Part shown: positions 36,906 through 49,309 of the stretch, piece after piece
Position numbering within the stretch: the stretch's first letter is position 1
Layout: each line of letters opens with the position of its first letter
Assembly (NCBI RefSeq): GCF_030272615.1
Contig: NC_081407.1
Location: 264,788,574-264,852,573, forward strand
Direction: 5' to 3'
From: Cryptomeria japonica
Taxonomy: Eukaryota; Streptophyta; Pinopsida; Cupressales; Cupressaceae
Length of the DNA stretch: 64,000 nt
Made by a program: the position numbers and the translations under genes
The notes under the pieces: model-generated
The model's input: the letters and a program-made list of their open reading frames with translations, nothing else
Databases searched by the model: none
Told to the model about the DNA's origin: nothing

Positions 36906-38430
36906 TAAAGAAGTTGTTTCTCTGCATGCAGAGTGGGACTAGCAAAAACCACTCCTGCTCCATTACCGGTCTGAGCTCCAGCCCCATCGAAGAACATAGT
37001 CCAAATCTTTTATGTATTGAACCCCTCGGGTTTCTGGAGCCTTGTCCATTTCAGGTTCTGCCATGATGGTGTAAACTCCAAAATTTCGTTCTCCCAGAAC
37101 AACAACTGAGGGAGGGCATTTAGTTTCCTTCTATTCAAGACAAACCTATTGTTGATAGGCTATTGTAGCCTATGGTTGTCTATTGAACCTTTCTGATCGA
37201 CTTTTTCCTTTTTTTTAAGAAAGTATTACCTGTTTATCTCCCACTGGTATCATGGCATAACTCCAATCCATTTGAATGGCCGAGGCTGACCACTTGCGAC
37301 AGAAAAGCATTCCAAACAAAACTATGAGGGATATAAGTTACCACAACATCCATGACAATACTTCTTTGCGGGAAGGTATACAATCTGACCACTAAATTGT
37401 CGAATCATGCCTACCACGCTAACAGCTCTTGGATCTAAAGCATACACATCCTTGTATGAATTAGTAATGGACAGTCCTAGAGCTTCCATCACTACTTCAG
37501 GCATAACATTATGTGAAGCTCCAGAGTCTAGAACACAATTCTGCAATCTATTTCCGAGGCGGCTAGTTAATTCCACTACAATATAGCTTCATATTGCTCC
37601 CTTAGACCCCTCGTCATGAGAAAGAAAGCGCGGTGCTGGACTGCCTATATCCCACCAATTCGCCTGTAAAAAAGGCATCTATAGCCGCCTAAAGAGCTTG
37701 TCGAAAACGCACCCATAGTAAGTCAAAATACCAGCCCCAATTAAGCACCATCCCAAAGGCACTCAGAAGTAGGAACACTCGCGCATGAATAACAATTTCG
37801 TTCGATCGACGGATCGTCGAAACACGGAAGAGACGGATCGTCGAGTTCCGTCTATCCTAATCTTTATCCATCTATCCTAATCTGTATCCGTCTATCCGTC
37901 GCCCTTAACATTATCTGGGCCGTTGAGACGGATCGTCGAGTTCTATACGTCACATGCCAGAATTCAGAACTATCTATAATTCAACCGGCGCTGGCTGGGG
38001 AACTTTAGAACTTTAATAATAGTTGTTGGGGAGTGGGAGGAGAACTTCTAAATAAAACGCCGCCCGCCCCTCAAATATTATTCGGGAGTGAGCCCGTCCT
38101 CGATGTTTGCAACTATCCCTCAACAACTATGATGGAGCGGGTGGGTGGGAAGAGTGATTGTTGATTTGCCCCAATGAACTCTCTGCCGAATCCTTCAAAT
38201 AGAATAGAAGTATAGTTCCCGGTTGGATTCGTAGAGTTCTTTACTTACCTAATCGTTCCTTAAGTTCTCAACTATAGTCACTGAGATCTCTCCGACGTTT
38301 AGTTTAGTTCTCCAGAAGGCCTACTATTCTATGGGGATCGAGATTGTAGCAGGTATAGATTGACAAGTGGCAGGTTTGGTGGAGTTGTAGAGGGAGTCTA
38401 TAGGTGTTGGTGAGAACACCATCCTTGTCA
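36906..38430 (-). pseudogene. Gypsy fragment: protease joined to RNase H, RT missing
   Basis: Minus strand 37576-37322 encodes a retroviral-type aspartic protease with NCVLDSGASHNVMPEVV. At the far left, near 37,010-36,910, a minus-strand frame reads WTMFFDGAGAQTG and GAGVVFASPT, the start of a Tat-type second RNase H. The RT that should lie between them is absent. To the right (37,600-38,430) the sequence is non-coding and contains repeated GACGGATCGTCGA motifs (about 37,807-37,840 and 37,927). It lies inside the split LTR. Confidence 0.65.
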
Positions 38431-38438
38431 AGAGGGAG

Positions 38439-39614
<1,176 letters not shown>

Positions 39615-40408
39615 AAGCGCCCCTTATAAGCCTACGGGCAATTCCCAACTACCAGCTGCCCCGACCGAGTCTATGGGCATTAGCCGGATTCTAGAGACAT
39701 TATCTTAATCATTATAATATTCATAATGTATATGTGGGATTCCCTTGTCTTTTCCCAACATTCCATCCACACTATGAAGCACATGGGATATCATACAAGG
39801 TACATTGAGTCTATCCATCAAGCCCAATAGCTCATTAATGGCACCTGTCATTCAACCTCCCAAACCTACTCAAGGTTACCACTACTTGAATGAACCTTTT
39901 TGCTACTTGCCCTCCTCATATGTCACACCTCCCCTCCATAATGGGACAGTGGATTGGCTATAGCTTTAAAGGAATCTTCTATTAATGATAATAATATATA
40001 AATATATATTAACAATAATATGTTAATTACATTCATTTCTACATGGATGACAAAATAACAAATCAATAATGTCATGGTCTATGCATTACACATCAAACCT
40101 GAACACTTATATAATGCACATGGATTGTATGTTGAATATTATTCATTTATTTAGATTTATACTTGATGGATCTCTCTTGATGATCCTTTGTTACTTTTAT
40201 GTACAAATTTGATATAACTCTTTCTTCCCCTTTATATCTTTCAATGTGAAGGAGAGGTCACACCTCTTCATCACATGTCTTTTGACAAGTGTCACGACCT
40301 TTCACAATTAGCCCCCTTTGAAAGAGTACAACCCTTCATAATTTCTACCCTTTTTAAAGAGTCACTTCTTATTTACTTCTCATTCCTTTCTTCTTCCCTT
40401 AATCCTTG

Positions 40409-42009
40409 TTTGATTAATTGATGGGGAGATTCTCACAAAAGAGTTACACCTTGCTCAATAGGTAGGTAAAGGATGTTTTAGTGGGCTTCCATCACTCTTC
40501 ACTTGTCCATTAACAAGTCCAAAAATTAAACTCCCTTGGAGTGCTCCCTATCATTTTGTTTTCTATAGTTGCTCTCAAGCATGGCTGAGATTCACTAGAG
40601 TAAATCCAACCATTAGATTATCCAAACCTCCAACACACACTTGCAGGGGTCTCAGGGGGTGTATAGTAAGTGTTTCGACTCCATTCAAGTGGTTCTTCAA
40701 TTGGTTTCTCTCCATTTTCCCATCGCTTCCTCTTCTTCCTATTTTCTAGGCCTAGTAGCCCTAGAGCCCCTATTAGCCCCACCTTACCGGTTTTTGTGCA
40801 ATTACTCTGAAAACCTTCAAAGGACCCCCCAAAAGCTTTGGTGATCCGAGTACCCTTTTGGACAAACTTTTGGATTCACTAGGGTAGGCTATCTGGTCTG
40901 TCCGTACCGGTATGGATCCCAAAAATGGCACTTTTGAGGGTTTTAGAGTTAACAGTCTTCTCCAATGGGGTTTATTGGTTTCTACACCCTATCACACCTC
41001 CATCACTTCACTGAGACTCTGCTATGCATCATACTTCCATGCCAAACACTTGGCACATTCACATTTGTTCATCCCTGCAAGTAAAGACAAAATTGATAGT
41101 CATATTCCTGGCCGGGCTATGGCAGAGCTCGCCTAGGATATGATAGCAAGTGGCTTCCAAACAACTTCCAAGACATTCCAAAGAATATTTACACTATACA
41201 AAGGTTCCATGACTTGAATTCCAAGGGCCATTGAACAAACACAATGGGATTTCAAGTTGGAAACATGTCTAGGGTCTTAAACACTTGCTCAAACTGAGAG
41301 CAGTGCAGTAAACGACAAATTGTAAACACACACCAAACCTGCACTAAGAAAAGATACAAACACTTCTTGAGCAACACAATATCATCCACTAAACCACCAT
41401 GAAAGAACAATAACAAGATCAATCCATTTGGTACAGACTGCAGCTACCAAAATGACAAAATATAAGGCAAAAATCTGGAAATTGTCTTCAAAGTTTATTC
41501 AAACTTGCTCTTGGATCTTCCAACCCATGTACAATCATTGAAAAAGCATTTTATATGCTTCTTTAGTCATAACCAACTCATTGGTTTCCTAACCACCGAT
41601 TTGCTCAATTTTGCAAAGTTGCTCAAAAAGTTGCAAAAAGTTGTCAAGCAACAATGACAACTTTTGCTCCATTTTGCATTTTTGCAACTTAGGCATTTCT
41701 CTACATTCCAAACCTCTTATGATGGTTCCTTAACATCAAAAAAACATGAGCAAATGCCTAATAAGGCCTTACAATGAGTTTTAGCCTATTTTGCAAAATA
41801 ATGCCATTTTAGGCTTACAAGAGCACATTGGCCAAAACTGAGAAAACAAACACATCTTGGTGACAATCACCCTTCAAACGACTTCCAACCACACTTGTGG
41901 ACCTATCAACAGTCCATTATTCAAACATTGATCCTAAATATTCACTCCAAAATTTGGAAATGCATCAACAAAACTAGTCAAAAACTAGGTGCTCCTGCAC
42001 CATTAACAT
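40409..42009. mobile_element. Non-coding insertion of about 1.6 kb inside the split LTR
   Basis: Defined by interruption of the LTR homology. The ends may be TGATGGGGAG (about 40,419) and CCATTAACA (about 42,002), but I could not confirm a target duplication. No conserved coding domain. Confidence 0.5.
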
Positions 42010-42377
42010 GCTCCATCCTTTCTTCCTTTCTTCATATCCCCCTTCAAATGAAGTTCTTTTTTCCCTTTTATATCTCATGTTTGAGGGAGTCACAACTTTT
42101 CATTTCAAGTGTTTTCATTAAACTTAACTAAATTTTAATCATTTTAATTTTATTTTTTATATCTTAGTTTTAATTTTATTTGTATTAAATCCTATTTCAA
42201 AATGGGGACACTACACCATTATGTAGTTGCTTGATTTTTCCAATTTAAAACACAAAATCAAGGCAAAAAGTCAAATTGACTAGAATTTATGTGTAGCAGT
42301 AAATATGTTCCACTTATTAGAAAGCTTTTGAAAAAAAATTGTGTAAGAGTTTGTATATCAATATTTCAGATCACATT

Positions 42378-42640
42378 ATATTTTTGTTGGTTGATATATG
42401 CAACTGATTAACCCCCTTTTTGGAGAGTCCTCGTAGTTTTCAATACAATCTCATAAATTCCTATTGACAAAAAAAATAATACCAATTAATCAAAAATTTC
42501 CAGCTCTATATTTTTGTGGTTGATTTGTCCAACTGATTAGCCCCCTTTTTGGGGAGCGTTTATAGTTATCATTGCAATCTCATTAACTTCTACCAATGAA
42601 AAAAGTTAATGCCAATTAATCCGAATTTCCCAGCTGTAGG
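42378..42640. repeat. About 130-bp imperfect tandem duplication
   Basis: Two copies share ATATTTTTG..GGTTGAT, CAACTGATTA.CCCCCTTTTT and CCAATTAATC. Confidence 0.8.
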
Positions 42641-42644
42641 AGAT

Positions 42645-44880
42645 CTTCAGAGCAAAACTTAAAATTTTAAATCCTTTGCATAATATAAAATTTATAAATG
42701 CTAGAGACAATTGTTTAGGTATCAACCTGGCTAGTAAACCTTTTTCACTCAAACCTTACCTACATATTGTTTAATTATTCCCATATACGGTGAGATGCCA
42801 GGTCAAGCTCCTCCAGTAGAAGACATTCATACACATAGGGCTCTAACACTCTAAACCACAGCTGGCGAGGATGTTGATTGAATTTGATGTCTAGTTTGGA
42901 ATTGAAAGCACAAATCTATAAATCCAAGCCTTGATCAAGTGGCGAGAGTGGATTGAGACCCAATTGAGGTATAGGGATGAGCGGCCATATGAAAAAGGAA
43001 ATGGGCCTTTCCAATTTATTTCTGCATACCTTGATTTGATGTTATGCAGCTCACATACGCCACTACTTTGTGAAAGGATTGTAGTGTGCATCCATCAAAA
43101 GGTATCCAACGTGAACTTATGTTACCTCATCCAATTCTTACAGATTTTGATATATGATCAATTATCACAAATTCTAGATCTCTCATTAGCAAGCAACAAT
43201 TAAAAAAGGATATTATTTACTAACTATTACAGTAAGCAAGACTATGCATAATAAAGGAAGAAATGGAAGATGAGATCATGATACAGCTCCAAGAGCAGAA
43301 ATTAAAAGATTCAACATTTATAAACTTAAAAATGCAGATATAAAGCTAATAGCCAGAATCGTGATACGTTTTATCAAAAATTGGGATAGTTAATTCTGAG
43401 CTTTATCAACTAGATACTTGTGCTAACAATTTAGATGCATCCCTAATTTCAATTGTAAATCAATAAAATATAAACTTCAAATCTAGCAAATCCAAACACT
43501 CAGTAAAAGCTCCGATGAGCTCCATAAGGTCATCATCAATTAAATAAGAAGGAGCATTCACAAGGGCAACATGTTCACGCATCAAGTCTCATACAGCCAA
43601 TTTATAAAAGTAATTAAATACATGGATCTTTCTACTTGTATAATATAAAATCCATACAGTAGCATAAATGCCTGCAAAATTCCCACTTCATCCAAGGACA
43701 ACATCTACAGAAGTTGCTCAGTCGGTTAAAAAAGTAGCATGTAACCATTCCAAAATTATAAATTACTGACTGGGCTTGAGTAAAGGAGATTTATGAACAC
43801 AAGTTCTTTGTATAGTATGAAAAGCACAATAACACTGCAATCGCCAAAGCAAAAGCCTATCCCTATTTATCCTGCAATGGCATTCCACAAGTTCGCTCAA
43901 TCCTGCGTGTATCAACCAATACACCAATAAAATAGTGTCAAAAATCAAAAGCACATTTACTAATAACCAAGTGAACCTTCAGTACTTAACATAAAACACG
44001 CTATCATAGGATGTCTTTAAAACAAGTTCTAAACTCCAATAAATTTTTTAAAATTCCGCATTGATATTTTCATTACTACTTGTATGTATTAAAGTAATAT
44101 TTATAGAAGCTCCTTTGTTAAACGATTCAATGCCGCCACTAATATGTGTACTATTTCTTAAAACAGTCCAAGAAGTCATTTTACGTATCAATTCAACCTG
44201 TTTCTGATGATCAAGAATCATTTCATCTCTCTAATCACTTTTAAGGCCTGTGATCAGTCCCCAAGCCATACAGGAGACTAGACATTGATGAAGTTATAGA
44301 AATAAATGACACGGAGTATCCATTATTAAAACAGGGCCAGCTCAGATATTAATATCAATGTAAGAGGATGCATCAAACACAACGAATAAAAGAGTATTTT
44401 AAAAACTAGTGAATGATTAGTTTCCACTTCTTAAGTTTGCTTAAATTGCAGGCATTTGGTGCTAGAATAGTTAGGTTATTGTTGCTTAACGTTCAATCTG
44501 CCCAGAGAAGAATGTAACATTTGACGATGCAGTTTGGAAAGCAGAGGCCAAAAACAAGCTCCTGGATCCCCAAGCTCTTAGAATAAGTACATAAACAAGC
44601 TATTAAAAACAGGAATTGCAACGAGTATTAAGGGAGAACATAGAATCTCTATTTCAAAAACAATTAGCTGAAAAATGATTGTATGCAAAACACAATGTGG
44701 AAGATGTAACTAGGAATTTGGGAATAAGCATCAAAAGCATATAAATTAGGCAACCACAAACCTAACAAGCTTATGAAATCAAATCCTAATACACTCAATA
44801 AAGGAAATGAAGATGAAATTCAAATGGAAACACAAACTAAAGTGCTGGAATCTCCTTCATAGCTCCTCCATTGGCATTCT
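42645..44880. other. Intergenic sequence, no gene seen
   Basis: AT-rich sequence with no supported coding region, RNA gene or clear repeat on either strand. Confidence 0.5.
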
Positions 44881-45029
44881 TTCTCCTTCAAATTAAGTGG
44901 GTGTCACCTACAAATGCAAGTAAAAATGAGAGCAAGTTGGAGTGCAAAGAGTGATTTGAAAGCGACACCATACGGGTACTCGAATTGTGGTTATGATTTG
45001 ATTGGAAAGGCAGCTCAATATATAGGACC

Positions 45030-45600
45030 AGAATCTCCAAAATTGATGAGCAATTGAAAAGGACAACAAATTCGAAAATTGGCACAATTAGACATGATTG
45101 AATGACAAATTTGATGACAAATTGCTATGTCAAAATAATGACAAATTGAGAGCAAATTGTGCTCATCAATTATGACATGATTGAGAGGAAAAATAGCCAC
45201 TTGATTATGATAAATTATCCTCAAAATTTGCTCATGAAATAATGACAAATTGAGCATAAAAATGGCTTTCAAAATATGACAAATTGGTCAAGAATGACAA
45301 AAAGATTGATTTGATAAGCGACAATTGACGAGGATCAATGGCTAATCAACACAAAGTTGACAAGAATTGATGATTGATTGAGACCGATGACGAATTGATC
45401 AAAGTTTGACAAAAGGTTGATTTGATGCAGGTTGAATGACAAAAGACCGATGAAGAATTGATCGAAATTCACAAGGAGACTGATAACTGACAATTGAACG
45501 AGATCCAAATTGATTGATAAATGGTCAAGGATGATTGATAATTGATTGAAAATGATAAAGATCTAAGACAAAACCCTAATTTGACAGCAATTAGGATTGA
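45030..45600. repeat. Cryptically simple sequence rich in GACAAATTGA and GATTGA motifs
   Basis: TGACAAATTG, ATTGATGA and GACAATTGA recur irregularly for over 500 bp. Open frames on the minus strand here reflect this repetition. Confidence 0.75.
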
Positions 45601-46039
45601 CGATGCCCAATTGACATGATAAGTTGATTACGACCACTGATTGCAATTCGAAAATAAAATTGACAAGACCCAATTGAAATGCGAGTAAATCAGAATCAAA
45701 TAGGAAATAATGCAGAAGAATGACAAGATGTCGACAAATGATAAAGATTGAATGTACAACATAGAAAAATGTTAATAAAATGCGAAACCCTAAAATAAGG
45801 TCACGCGGACATGTTAAAGTACGACACCACAAGCATTGACCATTTTTAGACGCCTACGAAAGATAATGGTAAATTCCTCAAAAAGGCCCCTTATTTACTC
45901 CCATTAACATCTGAAGCCTGATTGCAAGTATACAACAGTAAGAATATGTAATGACAGAAACATGGACATACATTTAAACAGAGTTTTAAAGAACAAATAG
46001 TGTTCACAAAGGGATACATCTCAGATTTGCGGGCAGTCA

Positions 46040-46069
46040 TTAAATATTCTGAGTATTGATGTTGGAAAA
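46040..46069 (-). CDS. Probable short last coding exon of the LEA_2 gene
   Basis: The main exon ends GACGAG|GTAAAT (donor at 46224). Downstream, a strong acceptor (pyrimidine tract then TTTTTCAG) at 46070 opens TTT TCC AAC and reaches TAA at 46042-46040. A second acceptor, ATACTCAG at 46049, is in the same frame and would leave only two codons before the same stop. The choice is inferred; transcript data would settle it. Confidence 0.55.
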   Translation of the reverse strand, partial: FSNINTQNI

Positions 46070-47223
46070 CTGAAAAATAAAAAAAGCTAGACCAAAATCC
46101 ATAGTATTAGTTATGCAATTTCATACAAACATATTCTTGAAATAAAATGCATGAGAATAAAACAAATATCGACATTAGGGAAGGAAAAGAAGATGATAGA
46201 AACAAGATATCTGATTGAATTTACCTCGTCATCATCCTCATCGCCTTCCTCTTTGTTCTTCTTCTTTAGGCGGGTAGATCCACCTTCCCTGTTGAATGGC
46301 ATTTGCATAGGTCCAAATGGAGTGTCCACTTCCAAGTTCCCCTTCATAGCATATCCAGTACCCTTTCCTCTAATCATATCCCAAAGTGCAGATCCAAAAT
46401 CCTTAGGCCTAAAGGAGATTGGCACTTCAATATAACTGATCCCATTCTTCTCAATCTTAGAAGATTTTGTCATCTTGGCATTTCCAATGTTCACATCCGA
46501 AAGCCAAATATCATACTCCAATGCATTCAGTGCAAGATCGAAATCATTTTTATTCTCCAATTTCATATGCAGTGTTGCAGAAGTTTCTTCGAAGGAAAAT
46601 TTATCAAACTCCACTTTGTCTAGATCAACATCAGGCTTATAAGGCACAGGAATCTCTCCCTCCTTTTCCAGAGGCAAGGTTATCTTCCCAAAGACAGGCA
46701 CATCTGCAATAAGCGCAATTTTAATTTTGTAGGGAATAATGCTTCCAGGCTTAATATCATGAAACGTGTCCTTGATGTCATCATAAATCAATGTTATAGG
46801 GATCTTTATTGTTTCAGACCCATGGACACTGATTGTGCCTGCATCTGGGATTAATCCAGATATAAGTTTCCTGCCATCACTCTCCACCAGATAATCAATA
46901 TCTACCAGAGGGATAGGAATAGGGTTGGGATTGGTTATAAGAACATCGACAACAAGTTCAGCCTTTTTCAGATTAATGCTTGGAATATGAATTCCTGAGA
47001 TGTCGGCTGTGGGCTTTCCAAATCCTATGGCGTGCTCAATCTTCTCACCTATGTCATGGATAAAGTCCTTCACCTTGTCAATAAATCCCCCTTTCTCTTC
47101 TTCCTTGTCTTCGTCTTTTTCCTCTTTTTCCTTCTTTTCTTTGTTAAATAAGCCTCTCTCTCTCACCGATGTCTCCACTTCTTCCTTGTTTTCAATCACG
47201 GGGGACTCTTCAGGTGATGCCAT
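46040..47223 (-). CDS. LEA_2 (LEA14-like, two-domain desiccation-related) protein
   Basis: CDS join on the minus strand: 47223-46225 (333 residues, start MASPEESPVIENKEEVE), then probably 46069-46040 (nine residues and TAA). The N-terminus is charged and KE-rich (about residues 20-48). GGFIDKVKDFIHDIGEKIEHA and IGFGKPTADISGIHIPSINL follow, and then two LEA_2/WHy beta-sandwich domains (about 85-180 and 205-305). FRPKDFGSALWDMIRGKGTG and a final GDEDDDE tail match the plant family of about 325 residues that includes Arabidopsis At2g44060. LEA_2 proteins are globular stress proteins linked to drought, cold and seed maturation. I see no signal peptide, so it is probably cytosolic. The in-frame TTG codons upstream of 47223 are not used as starts. 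The frame is intact, so it is probably functional. Confidence 0.92.
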
Positions 47224-47290
47224 TACTCTGAGCAATAGATAAGTTTTAAAAACTGATTTGAAACCAGCAACTCAATAAAGTTGATTTCTC
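47224..47290 (-). other. LEA_2 5'-UTR exon adjoining the start codon
   Basis: The minus strand has TTCTTGTTTACAG then GAGAAATC, a good acceptor at 47291, followed by 67 bp of leader to the ATG. A duplicated copy of this acceptor (CTTGCTTACAG|GAGTAATC) lies near 47,380. Confidence 0.6.
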
Positions 47291-48820
47291 CTGTAAACAA
47301 GAAAAAATTGTCATTATTTAGTAAATGGTTTTAAAAAATGAGCAACTTTATTTATTTACCAGCCATTCAATACAGTTGATTACTCCTGTAAGCAAGAAAA
47401 AATTATAATCAATTATTGAATGAATTTCAAATTTTAGTTAATTCTATTTCTTTCCCTAAAATTTATTATTGTGATTTAGAATCAAATATAAGTTTGTGGG
47501 ATACCATATTTTAAACAGGATGACTTGATTTCCTTTTAATGTCCATTCAATTCCCATAACAGTGAATTTTTAATTAAACCTTTAAAGAAAGAATGAAAAA
47601 TTGCATTGAGCTTCTCCAGAGATCATTCGTATGAATCCAAAGCTACAGCACTTGCATGGATTTGAATACAAGCAGATATTGAATTTGTATGTCTATGCTT
47701 AATTACTGGATTTCCTACTGACCTCCACTCACCCATTTCCCAAAATAGCACATTTTTTAGATATTGCAAGAAAGAAAAAAAATTTGATATTTCAGCTTCT
47801 CTAGATACCAATTCCTAGTACAGAATTTGGTGCATGTGGACATGGTTGGTACTTTGCCAGTGTCACTTTTGAAATGGAGGGAACAAAGGTTGTCACCTCT
47901 GGACAAGAGGTCTTTTGATTCAGGAGCGATAATAAAACAGGGTATGTTGTTAATGAGGAAACAAACATTTATGATTCATTGGTTAGGCCTGGTGGCCATA
48001 TTCAAACCTCTGTTTTGGCTTCAAAATGCCATGGTTTGGTGAGTTTCTTGTTTTGTTGGCGCCTAGTTGGCCTTTGGTGTCTTTTGGATGGCTCTACAGT
48101 TGTTTGTTTGTTTATATCCTTAGGGCTATTAGTACCTTTTTGGTGATCATCTGTTTTTAGTTAGGCTTTCATTGGTATATCTTTAATGTTCTGTGTTAAA
48201 GGTTTTTGGGGTAGAGTAACCGACTACACCTCTGGCCTTCCCCAGGCGCACAAATCTGATATGGATACAGATAGGATATGGCATGGACACACATTGAATA
48301 CTATACCCACACGTGCCCAAAAAACCTTGATTTTCCAACTATGCCAAATACTATGTGATTTGATTTTTTTAAAATTTGATGTAAATCTTCCTAAACTTAA
48401 CTTAAAAAAACTTCAATCATGCAAATTTTTTAATTTATTTTTGGTACAAATGAAACCTACATCTAATGAGGATCTTCCAATTTTGCATATTGTAAATTGT
48501 TAAATCAACTTCAAATTATTTATGTAGCAATTATGTGTCTGTATTGCTTTTGAAGTAATGAAAATCTCCTCTAATAACTTGGAAAATTGTGTTAAATATA
48601 TGTGTATATATTTTTTATGAATGGCATATCCATATTGGAGGTCTTAAAAAATGACCGTATCCATATCAGTGTCCATGCAACTTTGTTTTGGGGCCCTTTC
48701 AAAACCATCCTTTTAGTTTTTACACCTATTATAAAACAGTCCATGGCTACCCATTCCCAAAAGCTGTGACTGCTTAATTAAATTTTTTAACTAATATAAT
48801 TTCGATCTTTACACTTTACC

Positions 48821-48921
48821 TGTATTCAGGTTTCACCGATACAGCTTCTTTCCCTGTATTCAAGTTTCACTGATACAGCTTCTTTCCCTGTATTCAAGTT
48901 TCACTGATACAGTTTCTTATT
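48821..48921. repeat. 34-bp tandem repeat, three copies
   Basis: TGTATTCA(A/G)GTTTCAC starts at 48821, 48855 and 48889; each continues with GATACAG(C/T)TTCTT. Confidence 0.93.
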
Positions 48922-48983
48922 TCTCAATATTATGTAGATTTCAAATTTGAGCTAACTCTATTGGCTTTTTCTAAGTGTAAGCT

Positions 48984-49188
48984 AATTTCCTTCCAAGTTA
49001 TCAGTACTCAATCACTGTTTTGGGAAGTTGGTAACCGAAGATCAAAGGATGTATAGCCATAATGGTTACAAAAGATATGTTTTGGCTATACATACATGTT
49101 TTGTAACCATTATGGCTATACATCCTTTGATCCTTGGTTACCAACTTCCCAAAACAGTGATTGAGTACTGATAACTTGGAATGAAATT
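48984..49188. repeat. Near-perfect 90-bp inverted repeat (hairpin), 25-nt loop
   Basis: The arm 48984-49073 and the arm 49099-49188 are reverse complements with only three mismatches in 90 bp, by eye. The loop is 49074-49098. A third copy of the right arm, in direct orientation, lies at 49211-49300. Confidence 0.95.
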
Positions 49189-49309
49189 ATAAAGTTCTAC
49201 TATTAGCATGTTTTGTAACCATTATGGCTATACATACTTTGATCCTCGGTTATCAATTTCTCAAAACAGTGATTGAGTACTAATAACTTGGAAGGAAATT
49301 ATAAAGTTC

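Noticed and set aside
46303-46712. Two + strand frames over the LEA_2 coding region
   Set aside because: They are antisense shadows of the conserved LEA_2 domains.
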